33,852 nt of DNA from Gammaproteobacteria bacterium. Its GTDB lineage: Bacteria; Pseudomonadota; Gammaproteobacteria; Pseudomonadales; Azotimanducaceae. A program made the position numbers and the translations under genes. This document shows positions 18,054 through 25,935 of the stretch, in pieces. The notes under the pieces were generated by a model, which saw only the letters and a program-made list of their open reading frames with translations, had not been told where the DNA came from and did no database searches. The stretch spans positions 1 to 33,852 of the forward strand of contig VXLJ01000007.1 in NCBI GenBank assembly GCA_009841635.1, written 5' to 3'. The stretch's first letter is position 1. Each line of letters starts with the position of its first letter.

Positions 18054-18059
18054 TATAAT
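18054..18059 (+). promoter_or_regulatory. Candidate -10 box for the ABC exporter operon
   Basis: A perfect TATAAT lies about 108 bp before the TTG start at 18167, in an A+T-rich stretch just after the terminator, where a promoter is needed. The hexamer expected 17 bp upstream (TAGCTC at 18031) matches the -35 consensus poorly, so the assignment rests mainly on the -10 box and position. Confidence 0.35.
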
Positions 18060-18100
18060 TGCATTTACGTGTTTCTAGCCAATCGTTTTGAGTAGCCGCC

Positions 18101-18136
18101 CGTATCTGTCCCAGATACGACTAAACCGGCAGGTTT
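18101..18136 (+). promoter_or_regulatory. Tandem hairpins in the leader of the ABC exporter operon
   Basis: Two consecutive stem-loops lie in the presumed 5' leader: an 8-bp perfect stem CGTATCTG-TCC-CAGATACG (18101-18119) and a 5-bp stem AAACC-GGCA-GGTTT (18123-18136). They are followed by CTTTT and then by the ribosome site GGAGGG at 18154-18159, 7 nt before the TTG start. The arrangement could control translation or early termination. It matches no riboswitch class I know. Confidence 0.4.
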
Positions 18137-18166
18137 GGGAACTAGCTTTTAGCGGAGGGCAGCAAC

Positions 18167-20083
18167 TTGCGCGGTAGCGGTGGCTTTTCAGGCGGTAGTT
18201 CGTCAGGCCGCTGGGGCGGCACGGTCAGCGGCGGTCGTATACAGCGTGAGCGTTCGTCGTTTAAGCATCTAGGCCACCTAAAGAAACTATTCCCATATAT
18301 AGCCAAATACAAGTGGATCTTAATCATTTGTATCGCGGCGATTCTCGGTCATCGCGGCCTGATGGCGGTGATGCCGCAGTTCATGAAGGTCGTGATGAAC
18401 GACCTAGCTGACCCCAAAGTTGCGGCAGAACCTTGGCGCCAAGCTTTGTATTTGATCATCACAACGATCATAAGCATCATCATCTATGTGCCGGCAAGGC
18501 GCGCTCTGCGGCGCTTATCCATATCTATCACATATGACTTGCGCCAACGGTTCTTTAGCCACGTCCAATTTCAAGGACCCAGTTTTTTTAATAAATTCGG
18601 CACCGGCGACTTAATGTCGCGGGCTGTCAACGATATCAATATGGTTCGTATGGCGGTTTCGTTTGGCTGGGTTAATTTGATGGTCTTTGTTTTCACCATT
18701 TTTGCCAGTCTGTCATTCATGATTTGGATGTCACCAAAACTCACGCTTATGGTCGTCATTCCTTTACCGATTGTTGGCGTGGTTGGTTTTCTTATGGCAA
18801 GGGGCATCTATCCCTACTATCGTGAACGGCAAGAAGCGCTAGCTGACGTCACGAGTTTTACACAAGAAAATCTGAATGGCATTCGCACGATACAAGCGAT
18901 GGCCCAGGAACAAAACGAAGTCGAACGATTTAGCGATTCAAGCACGCAATACATCAAGAAGTTTTACCGTGCGGTCCGATATCAAACCTTTATGAGCACC
19001 TATATCTCAGCACTCACCATGATCTCGCCGATGATCATTTTGGTATATGGCGGCATGCTCGTGATGGACGGTGAAATCGGCATCGGCGATTTCACGGCAT
19101 TTTCTGCCTATCTAACCATGCTCGTGGGGCAGGTCTCGTCGATTGGGTATTCACTATCCATGTTTGTCGCGGCTGCTGCAGGTACGTCACGCATATTCGA
19201 GATACTTGAAAACGAACCCGAAGTACATGACCAGACCACGACTGACGTACCACAAGATATCAAAGGACGACTCGAATTCAAAGGACTCACGTACCGATAT
19301 CCAGACGCCGGCTTGGATACCTTGAACAATGTCCACATTACGCTAGAAGCAGGCAAGACGGTAGCGCTGTTAGGTCGCATCGGTTCGGGCAAGTCGACTG
19401 TACTAAAGGCTGCGGTTCGCATGGTCGACACACCACGAGGAGTTGTGTACTTAGATGGGCGTGACATTTGCGACTATGGCGTGAAGCAATTGCGCGAAGT
19501 CATTTGCTTGGTTCCGCAGCACGCGTTTCTTTTTTCGGCGACCGTGAAAGAGAACATCACGTATGACGATCCAAGTCGGGAAGAAGATGAGGTCATGCAT
19601 GCGGCGCGCTCCGCTGGATTAGAAGAAGCGCTAAGTGATTTGACGCATGGCATAGACACAGTTGTAGGTGAGCGCGGCATTACGCTCTCTGGTGGTCAAA
19701 AGCAACGAGCAACGCTTGCTCGAGGTCTGATTCGGGAAAGCGAAATATTGTTATTAGACGATTGTTTCTCCAGCGTAGATACCCGCACCGAGGAACTCAT
19801 CATTGACGGCCTGCAACGCATGCGCGAAGGCAAATCGACCATACTCATTTCACATCGCGTATCAACCGCTCGCCATGCGGACTACATCTATATTCTTGAT
19901 AACGGCTCGATCATTGAATCAGGTACACATGAGGAATTGCTCGCGCTTGAAGGATATTACGCGAACCTTGAAAAGGTGCAAAGCAATCAGGAGCAAACTG
20001 CGCAAGAGAAACAGAAACTGCTTGAACAGTTAAATCCTCAAACTCAATCTGTCGACACAGAAGCGGCTGTGCAGTCGTCATGA
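18167..20083 (+). CDS. ABC exporter half-transporter, subunit with degenerate Walker B (heterodimer partner 1)
   Basis: 638-aa type IV ABC exporter half: a six-helix membrane domain (~45-340) and a C-terminal ATPase domain (~367-600). ATPase motifs are all present: Walker A GRIGSGKST (403-411), Q-loop Q451, signature LSGGQ (507-511), Walker B ILLLDD (527-532), D-loop SSVD and H-loop H563. The residue after Walker B is Asp (D532), not the catalytic Glu, marking this chain's nucleotide site as the degenerate one, as in heterodimeric multidrug or peptide exporters. The N-terminus (2-23) is unusually Gly/Ser-rich. The TTG start is supported by the GGAGGG 7 nt upstream. It overlaps the partner gene by ATGA, so the two halves are made together and should form one inner-membrane exporter. 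The cargo is unknown; drugs, lipids or peptides are possible. Confidence 0.92.
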   Translation: MRGSGGFSGGSSSGRWGGTVSGGRIQRERSSFKHLGHLKKLFPYIAKYKWILIICIAAILGHRGLMAVMPQFMKVVMNDLADPKVAAEPWRQALYLIITTIISIIIYVPARRALRRLSISITYDLRQRFFSHVQFQGPSFFNKFGTGDLMSRAVNDINMVRMAVSFGWVNLMVFVFTIFASLSFMIWMSPKLTLMVVIPLPIVGVVGFLMARGIYPYYRERQEALADVTSFTQENLNGIRTIQAMAQEQNEVERFSDSSTQYIKKFYRAVRYQTFMSTYISALTMISPMIILVYGGMLVMDGEIGIGDFTAFSAYLTMLVGQVSSIGYSLSMFVAAAAGTSRIFEILENEPEVHDQTTTDVPQDIKGRLEFKGLTYRYPDAGLDTLNNVHITLEAGKTVALLGRIGSGKSTVLKAAVRMVDTPRGVVYLDGRDICDYGVKQLREVICLVPQHAFLFSATVKENITYDDPSREEDEVMHAARSAGLEEALSDLTHGIDTVVGERGITLSGGQKQRATLARGLIRESEILLLDDCFSSVDTRTEELIIDGLQRMREGKSTILISHRVSTARHADYIYILDNGSIIESGTHEELLALEGYYANLEKVQSNQEQTAQEKQKLLEQLNPQTQSVDTEAAVQSS

Positions 20084-22179
20084 GTGAAGCCATTTCCTCC
20101 GCGCCTAATGTGCAACAACGCACTGAGTCAGTTCAGAAAAGCGACACTAAAAGCCGTGAACAGCAGCGTAATTACTCAGCATTCGACCAAGAGCTGACAC
20201 ACGCCGCCCTAAACCTTCGGATGCTCATGCGCTTGTTGCAATGGGCGAAACCGTACAAGCTGACGCTCATTACCAGTTCCATCTTGGTAACGCTAGTCGC
20301 TGGCTTGTCTGTGCTCATGCCAATCGTGCAGAGTAGGGTAGTCATCGATACCGTCCTAGTCCCGAATCACGCACCCTCAGCATTTCCCGATTTTCGCGTT
20401 GTGGATGCATTTGAATGGGTGCGCGACGCCACCGAGTGGCATCCATTACTCATCGCCATGAGCATGTATTTATTGATGTTTGTGATCACAAACCTCATGA
20501 GTATCGCTCAGCAGTTAACGCTTACGAGCGGTGCGCTAAAGACCTTGCGAGATCTACGTGTCGATTTATTTACATCGCTTGAGCATAAACCAGCGTCCTT
20601 CTACGACAACGTTGGCGTTGGTCGGGTCATGACGCGAATTACCAATGACGTCGAGAACCTCTTTAACCTCATAACGAGCTTCGTACAACACACAGGCGAT
20701 TTTGTCCCCTTTATCTTCGTCGTTGTCATCCTGTTTCACATGGATATCGAGCTCACGTTCGTTGGCATGGCAATCATCCCAATCGCAGCCGCTGCGACGA
20801 TTTTGTTTCGCTGGGTCATGCGAGAAATATTCCGTCTGATACGTGATTCAGTTTCCCAACTCAACCAATATATGCAAGAAGACCTTATGGGCATTGAGGT
20901 CGTACAGTTATCCGGTCGCGAGGAATACAACATCAGTGAGTACCGGAAACTCAATCAAGAGAACCGACGCCAAGAATTTCGCGCGATCAATTGGGAAGTC
21001 GCATTTGAGTCGTTCAATACCAGTTTGACGAGTTTCGCGAGTGCAGCGGTGCTTTGGTATGGTGGCGGTAAAGTGGTGCAGGAAGAAATCAGTCTTGGGA
21101 TGCTGTACCTCTTCCTTGAATTTCTCAACCGCATGGTCGCGCCAATCATGGGATTGGGCTACTTCTTTAACGTTTTGTTCCGCTCAATGGCTTCAGGCGA
21201 ACGCATCTTCCAAGCACTGGATTGGGACGAACGCATTCATGAACCAGAACATCCAGTTAAGCTGCCGGAACGTCTAAAAGGTAAAGTCGAGTTTCGAAAC
21301 GTCAGTTTTGCGTACCCAGGCAGCGAGCAGGTGTTATCGAATGTTTCATTCGCGATCGAACCCGGTGAAAAACTTGCCATCGTTGGGGCAACCGGATCTG
21401 GCAAAAGCACCATTATTCGGCTGCTCGCACGTTCATATGACTTCGAAGACAACATGATTTTCGTCGATGACATCGACGTTAACCAAATTCAGACTAACGA
21501 TTTGAGACGGCGCGTTGGTGTGGTGCTTCAGGATTTCCACATCTTCTCTGGCACGATTCTTGACAACATCGCTTTATCGAATCCCAACGTGTCCCGTGAG
21601 CGTGCTATATGGGCTTCGCGTCTGGTTAATGCGCACCGCTTCATTGAGGAACTTTCTGACGGCTACGACACGGAGTTGGCCGAACGGGGCCATAACCTTT
21701 CGCAAGGGCAGCAGCAACTTCTAGCGTTTGCGCGCGTACTTGCTTCTGATACTGAAATTCTGGTGCTAGATGAAGCGACATCCAGCATCGATACAGGCAC
21801 CGAGCTGTTAATTCAAGAGGCTCTCCACAACCTCACGATTGGTCGCACTTGCATCATCATCGCTCATCGCTTGCAGACCATTCAAGAATGCGATCGTATT
21901 CTCGTCCTGCATCAAGGCCAAGTACGTGAATTAGGCACGCACGAAGAACTGCTGGCTAAAAAAGGCATTTACTACACGCTACATGAATTGCAATTCCAAG
22001 ATAGCGCGACGGCGACTCAACTCACTACGAATCCCGACGAAGCAGAGGCTAATCGCAGGCGCAGATGGGTAGAAATGAATCCCGACGATTCAAGTTCACC
22101 CTTTGGTGGCGAGCAAGGTGGTGGCGGCTTCTTAGGCGGTGGCCCATCTGGACCGGGTCCGCGTCCAACTGGGGTTTGA
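20080..22179 (+). CDS. ABC exporter half-transporter, catalytic-Glu subunit (heterodimer partner 2)
   Basis: 699-aa second half of the heterodimeric ABC exporter. The membrane domain spans ~55-370 with an extra periplasmic-side insertion near 93-120, and the ATPase domain spans ~402-640. Motifs: Walker A GATGSGKST (436-444), Q-loop Q484, signature LSQGQ (540-544, normally LSGGQ), Walker B ILVLDE (560-565) with catalytic Glu E565, D-loop SSID and H-loop H596. The intact Glu here pairs with the intact LSGGQ of subunit 1, while the altered LSQGQ pairs with the Asp-bearing site of subunit 1. The dimer therefore has one hydrolysing and one mainly binding ATP site. The C-terminal tail (~675-699) is very Gly/Pro-rich, echoing the Gly-rich N-terminus of subunit 1. 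The start ATG overlaps the upstream stop. Confidence 0.92.
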   Translation: MSEAISSAPNVQQRTESVQKSDTKSREQQRNYSAFDQELTHAALNLRMLMRLLQWAKPYKLTLITSSILVTLVAGLSVLMPIVQSRVVIDTVLVPNHAPSAFPDFRVVDAFEWVRDATEWHPLLIAMSMYLLMFVITNLMSIAQQLTLTSGALKTLRDLRVDLFTSLEHKPASFYDNVGVGRVMTRITNDVENLFNLITSFVQHTGDFVPFIFVVVILFHMDIELTFVGMAIIPIAAAATILFRWVMREIFRLIRDSVSQLNQYMQEDLMGIEVVQLSGREEYNISEYRKLNQENRRQEFRAINWEVAFESFNTSLTSFASAAVLWYGGGKVVQEEISLGMLYLFLEFLNRMVAPIMGLGYFFNVLFRSMASGERIFQALDWDERIHEPEHPVKLPERLKGKVEFRNVSFAYPGSEQVLSNVSFAIEPGEKLAIVGATGSGKSTIIRLLARSYDFEDNMIFVDDIDVNQIQTNDLRRRVGVVLQDFHIFSGTILDNIALSNPNVSRERAIWASRLVNAHRFIEELSDGYDTELAERGHNLSQGQQQLLAFARVLASDTEILVLDEATSSIDTGTELLIQEALHNLTIGRTCIIIAHRLQTIQECDRILVLHQGQVRELGTHEELLAKKGIYYTLHELQFQDSATATQLTTNPDEAEANRRRRWVEMNPDDSSSPFGGEQGGGGFLGGGPSGPGPRPTGV

Positions 22180-22198
22180 TTCGGCAAGTCCCGGCTGA

Positions 22199-22217
22199 GA
22201 CCAACTGATGGTTGGTC
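22199..22217 (+). terminator. Weak terminator-like hairpin after the ABC exporter operon
   Basis: GACCAAC-TGATG-GTTGGTC forms a perfect 7-bp stem 20 bp after the exporter stop codon, followed by GTATTTT rather than an unbroken T run. It may be a weak intrinsic terminator or a processing hairpin. Because the next gene starts only 29 bp further on, some readthrough into it is likely. Confidence 0.45.
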
Positions 22218-22245
22218 GTATTTTCGAGATTTCAAGGTGATTTAG

Positions 22246-23358
22246 ATGCGCATCGACGACATTACGGTGACGGTATGGGAATGGAAGGACATCCCGGCTA
22301 CACGTTACACAAAAACCATTTCAAGCTCCGCCACCATGACGACTCAAATGGGTTTAGTTCGCATCATCGCGGACGATGGAACGGACGGCTATGCGTTTCT
22401 GGGGTCGGCGTTAGGTTCAGGTGCAAGCGATAGCGAAACATTGGTCAAGCGCATCAAGCCTATGCTTGTAGGTGAGGATCCACTAGCACGCGAACGCATT
22501 TGGCAATCCATCATGCGTAGAACCAGAGGTACGCAGATGCGAATCCTTGGGGCTATCGATGTGGCGCTGTGGGATCTCGCGGGTCGGGCCGCAGATGTGC
22601 CAGTACATCGCCTCATGGGATCTTACCGAAACAGTATTCCAGCCTATGCAAGTTCTGCAGTCTATGGCAGTGTCGAGGCATACGCGGACGAAGCGGTGAA
22701 GCTCAAGGAAGAAGGATGGACCGCATACAAGATTCATCCACCCGCCGACCCCGACGAGGATATCGCTATCTGTCAAGGCGTCCGCCGTGCTGTTGGCGAA
22801 AAGCATCGACTCATGCTCGATTCAACCTGGTCGTACGACTATCCGCAAGCGCTTAGGGTAGGGCAAGCAATACAAGATCTGAACTACTACTGGTACGAAG
22901 ATCCATTAGTAGAAGATGACATATACAACTATGTCAAGCTGCGCCAGCAACTCGGGATCCCCATCATGGCCACTGAGTTTCCTCAGGCCGGCCCGACCTC
23001 GTACGCACCTTGGATCACCTCGCAAGCGACAGATTATCTTCGTGGCGACGTGGCAATCAAAGGTGGACTAACTTCGTGCTTGAAGACCGCCCATCTTGCC
23101 GAAGCGTTTCATATGAACTATGAGGTTCACCACGGCGGCAATTCACTGAACAACGTCGCCAATCTTCACTTGCTCATGGCGATAAGAAACTGCGAGTATT
23201 TTGAAGTGTTGTTACCAGCAGCCGCTCAAAAGCACGGTTTAGAGGATGATATTGAAGTTGACTCAAACGGGCTAGTTCACGCATTCGAGGAGCCTGGTTT
23301 GGGTGCAAAAATAGATTTCGAACTCATCGAACGCAACAAAATTGCCACGTTGAGTTGA
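22246..23358 (+). CDS. Mandelate racemase/muconate lactonizing enzyme family protein (probable acid-sugar dehydratase)
   Basis: 370-aa enolase-superfamily enzyme with an N-terminal capping domain (~1-125) and a TIM barrel (~130-350). Metal ligands are visible at the ends of consecutive strands: D192 (LMLDSTW), E218 (WYEDPL) and E244 (ATEFPQ). Acid/base residues are K162-x-H164 on the second strand, D268 (RGDVAIKGG) with H295/H296 (EVHHGGN) as the Asp-His dyad of the mandelate racemase subgroup, and E320 (YFE) on the last strand. K-x-H instead of K-x-K, plus the dyad, suggests a sugar-acid dehydratase rather than a racemase, but the substrate cannot be read. The ATG start has AGGTGA 5 nt upstream. 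It lies 66 bp after the ABC exporter, beyond a weak hairpin, so it may be partly cotranscribed. The MFS transporter downstream could carry its substrate. Confidence 0.88.
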   Translation: MRIDDITVTVWEWKDIPATRYTKTISSSATMTTQMGLVRIIADDGTDGYAFLGSALGSGASDSETLVKRIKPMLVGEDPLARERIWQSIMRRTRGTQMRILGAIDVALWDLAGRAADVPVHRLMGSYRNSIPAYASSAVYGSVEAYADEAVKLKEEGWTAYKIHPPADPDEDIAICQGVRRAVGEKHRLMLDSTWSYDYPQALRVGQAIQDLNYYWYEDPLVEDDIYNYVKLRQQLGIPIMATEFPQAGPTSYAPWITSQATDYLRGDVAIKGGLTSCLKTAHLAEAFHMNYEVHHGGNSLNNVANLHLLMAIRNCEYFEVLLPAAAQKHGLEDDIEVDSNGLVHAFEEPGLGAKIDFELIERNKIATLS

Positions 23359-23612
23359 ACATCTTCCTTTGTAGTCTAAGAGCTGCGCTCTACGTCTGGT
23401 CGAACTAAACGTTTCCGCAGAATTCTGAGCTCCCATTTAGGTGCTCATGAGCCTGCCTTAGCAGGGCTGAGTTCTGAAGTCTATGAACCCCTCGCATGGG
23501 TGCTTGTCGTCTACGGCTTTTCTGCTGCCGCAGTTATTTTTTTAACTCGGAATGTTCTCCACTCGAACAATTAGTACGAGATGGGTGGTCAAGGAAAATT
23601 CACTAGCTCAAG
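23359..23612. other. Structured intergenic segment between dehydratase and MFS transporter genes
   Basis: 254 bp with no credible ORF but several small inverted repeats: AGAGC-TGC-GCTCT (23379-23391), the palindrome GCTCATGAGC (23443-23452) and CCTGC-CTTA-GCAGG (23452-23465). A run of seven T occurs near 23538, but no strong stem sits directly before it. The segment could hold a terminator for the dehydratase gene, an mRNA leader for the transporter, or a small RNA. None of these is firmly supported. Confidence 0.3.
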
Positions 23613-24848
23613 TTGAATAACAGTTCAGACCCTCGGGCACCTAGCGACCGACAATCTTTATTCAAGCCTATAAGGCCGCTTACATGGTATCTGATGGGTA
23701 CAGGTTCCTGGTTCGCATCACACGGTATCCAAAACGTTTTGTTCGCTTGGCTGGTGACGATCGTTCTCAATGAGCCGCCCTCGCTAGTTGGTTTAGCTCA
23801 ACTCGCACTGCTTTTACCAGCGACATTGTTCATGCTTATTGGCGGTAGCCTTGCTGACCGCCTAGGCGGGAAGCGTGTCGCTGTCGTCTCGCAAACTCTT
23901 GCTTTAGTACCCTTGCTCGCACTCGCTTTAGTGCTTTTCAATGACTCATTGAGCTTCGCATTTATGATCGGTTACGCGGTTTCTATTGGTTGCTTGCAAG
24001 CGTTCGTGACACCAGCCAGAGACAGCATGCTCAATACGGTCGCAGAAGGGAACATCCAACGCACCGTGACTAAAGTCACGCTTATTCAATTTATTGTCCA
24101 AATGATTGGATTTGTCCTGGCGGGATTCGCAGATACTGTTGGAGGTGCATTGATCGTTGCTACCCAAAGCTTGATTGTGTTATTTGGGGCATTGGCGCTT
24201 GGCAGACTACCTCAAGTAAGTACAGGCATCAGACTGCACACGGAGCCGCTTTTGCCGATGATCATGAGTTCGATCACTGCGGGATTCCAAACAGTTTGGT
24301 CAAACCGGTCTATGCGGCTGGTAGTAACTCAGAATGTCGCGATGGGTATTTGTTTCATGGGTTCCTATGTGGTGACGATCCCGTTGCTGATCAGAGATAG
24401 ATACGATGGTTCGTCTGAGGATCTCGCGCTAGTGAACCTTGTCAATTCAAGTGGCTTGGTGCTCACAATCCTAGTTCAACTGTTTTTACGCGAAATCCGC
24501 CACAAAGGCAATGCACTTTTGCTAGCACATGGCTTAGGTGCAGTCGTATTGGCGTTCGCATCGCTCGGCTTCGAGTTTTGGTTCTTTCTCATCTTGATGT
24601 TCATATGGGGTTCATTTGGCGGCGTAGCAATGGCGACATCAAGAACCATCATGCAAGAGCAAGCACCTAATGATCAACGCGGTAGCGTCATGTCGTTTTT
24701 TTCGTTTTCGTTTATGGGCGCTGGGCCGGTCGGCGCGTTGCTATGGGGTTTCATGATTGAATACATCGGTCCACAAGCGACGTTATTCATTGCGTGCACG
24801 GTAATGTTCTTTGTAGTACTTCTCATTGCAAGAGCGTTGAAGAGATAG
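23613..24848 (+). CDS. Major facilitator superfamily transporter
   Basis: 411-aa polytopic inner-membrane protein with about 12 hydrophobic helices. The MFS motif A is clear between helices 2 and 3 (GGSLADRLGGKRV, ~76-88). The pattern resembles the small drug/metabolite-efflux branch (Bcr/EntS/YfiS-like) more than the sugar-symporter branch, but uptake cannot be excluded. The start is TTG at 23613, with an in-frame TAG at 23604 excluding anything longer; the next in-frame Met would remove the cytoplasmic N-tail (~27 residues). It stands between the dehydratase and a convergent DUF2807 gene and has no partner in an operon. The substrate is unknown. Confidence 0.85.
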   Translation: MNNSSDPRAPSDRQSLFKPIRPLTWYLMGTGSWFASHGIQNVLFAWLVTIVLNEPPSLVGLAQLALLLPATLFMLIGGSLADRLGGKRVAVVSQTLALVPLLALALVLFNDSLSFAFMIGYAVSIGCLQAFVTPARDSMLNTVAEGNIQRTVTKVTLIQFIVQMIGFVLAGFADTVGGALIVATQSLIVLFGALALGRLPQVSTGIRLHTEPLLPMIMSSITAGFQTVWSNRSMRLVVTQNVAMGICFMGSYVVTIPLLIRDRYDGSSEDLALVNLVNSSGLVLTILVQLFLREIRHKGNALLLAHGLGAVVLAFASLGFEFWFFLILMFIWGSFGGVAMATSRTIMQEQAPNDQRGSVMSFFSFSFMGAGPVGALLWGFMIEYIGPQATLFIACTVMFFVVLLIARALKR

Positions 24849-24993
24849 CGCCGAGCGACGTCCTAAATAGTTAAATCAAGTCATATCAATAAGATATTCG
24901 GATTATCTTCTAAATCTCAATTTATTCGTATAATGTATATTATGTTAAATTAAAATTATCTGGGACAGCTGCGAACGTAGCCGTCAAGTTAAT

Positions 24994-25764
24994 TCAATGC
25001 GCCATTATGTCACCGCTGCCTGCAACGTCTTCAGAGACCTTCGCCTCACCCCAGTAATTCACATTACCGGAGCCTTTTATTGAAATTCCAAGTGAATCAG
25101 ATGCGTACACAGCTGCGTCTCCAGATCCGAGAATCTGGATGTCTGTAGTGGAAGTCATCAAGCTCTCAGCTTGGAAGTCACCACTACCTTTGATGATTAA
25201 GTGACTTTCGGCGGCAGATGAATCCTGAATCACGATAGTTCCGCTACCGAGGATGTAAGAGCGTACGATGCCTAGTTCACCTTCATCTATGCGAATATCG
25301 CCGCTTCCACGAATCGTAGATTCGATTTCACCAAGTACCATCGATGTGATCCGGATATCACCTGATCCGTTTATTTCTAACGCGAGCGATGGTTGCTTAA
25401 GGTCTTTAGTCGAAATCCTGCCCGATCCTGATGCGATAAGGTGATTCAATTGATCTTCGTAATAGATTGTGCCATGTACCGCCAATGGAGCCCAATTACG
25501 CCAAAATCGCCAATTGTTTGGGGTTTCTCTGCCAATCCACAGCGTCTTATCCTTAACCTCAATCCGCAAATTTGCTGAATCACCTCGTATCACTTCGAGG
25601 TTTACACGGTTTTTGTCGCTCTTGACAAGCTCGATAGCACCACCAATGGCGAAACGCAAGCGGTTGAATTGATCAAGAGATTGTTCTACTTCATTTCCCT
25701 TCACAGTATTCCCAAGGATTGCACACAGTAATAATGGACTCAGGATTAAGTTCGAGCGCTTCAT
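24994..25764 (-). CDS. Secreted DUF2807 (GIN domain) beta-repeat protein
   Basis: 256-aa exported protein. A hydrophobic signal sequence at ~5-22 contains a Cys (C14) but no clear lipobox. The body is a right-handed beta-solenoid-like array with a repeated G-S-G tripeptide at the turns (SGSGRIS, NGSGDIRI, RGSGDIRI, LGSGTIVI, KGSGDFQA, LGSGDAAV, KGSGNVNY, AGSGDIMA). That is the hallmark of the DUF2807 / putative autotransporter-adhesin head GIN domain. The function of the family is unproven; proposals include surface binding and anti-sigma associated roles. It is convergent with the MFS gene and divergent from the nucleoside-hydrolase-like gene, so it is probably a single-gene unit. No C-terminal membrane-anchor or autotransporter barrel is present. 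Confidence 0.88.
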   Translation of the reverse strand: MKRSNLILSPLLLCAILGNTVKGNEVEQSLDQFNRLRFAIGGAIELVKSDKNRVNLEVIRGDSANLRIEVKDKTLWIGRETPNNWRFWRNWAPLAVHGTIYYEDQLNHLIASGSGRISTKDLKQPSLALEINGSGDIRITSMVLGEIESTIRGSGDIRIDEGELGIVRSYILGSGTIVIQDSSAAESHLIIKGSGDFQAESLMTSTTDIQILGSGDAAVYASDSLGISIKGSGNVNYWGEAKVSEDVAGSGDIMAH

Positions 25765-25935
25765 ATTCTTTAGTCTTTTCCCAATATTCGCTTGTTAGGA
25801 CATTCGGCGAGCAACTTCGTTCTATGACGCATGCATTCTCGAAGGTGTTCATTTTGAAACAATCAGATCAATTGGTAAAGTTAAATTTCACTTAGATAGC
25901 TCCGGACACAGTTCACACTACGTTCGGTCAGTACC

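Noticed and set aside
24891-24909. AAGATA/TATCTT inverted repeat in the A+T-rich gap after the MFS gene as a terminator
   Set aside because: The stem is pure A/T except one pair and has no T run after it, so it would be too weak.
24994-25764. Regularly repeated GSG-coding motif considered as a DNA repeat or CRISPR-like array
   Set aside because: The repetition is at protein level (GIN-domain turns); the DNA of the repeats is diverged and spacing is irregular.
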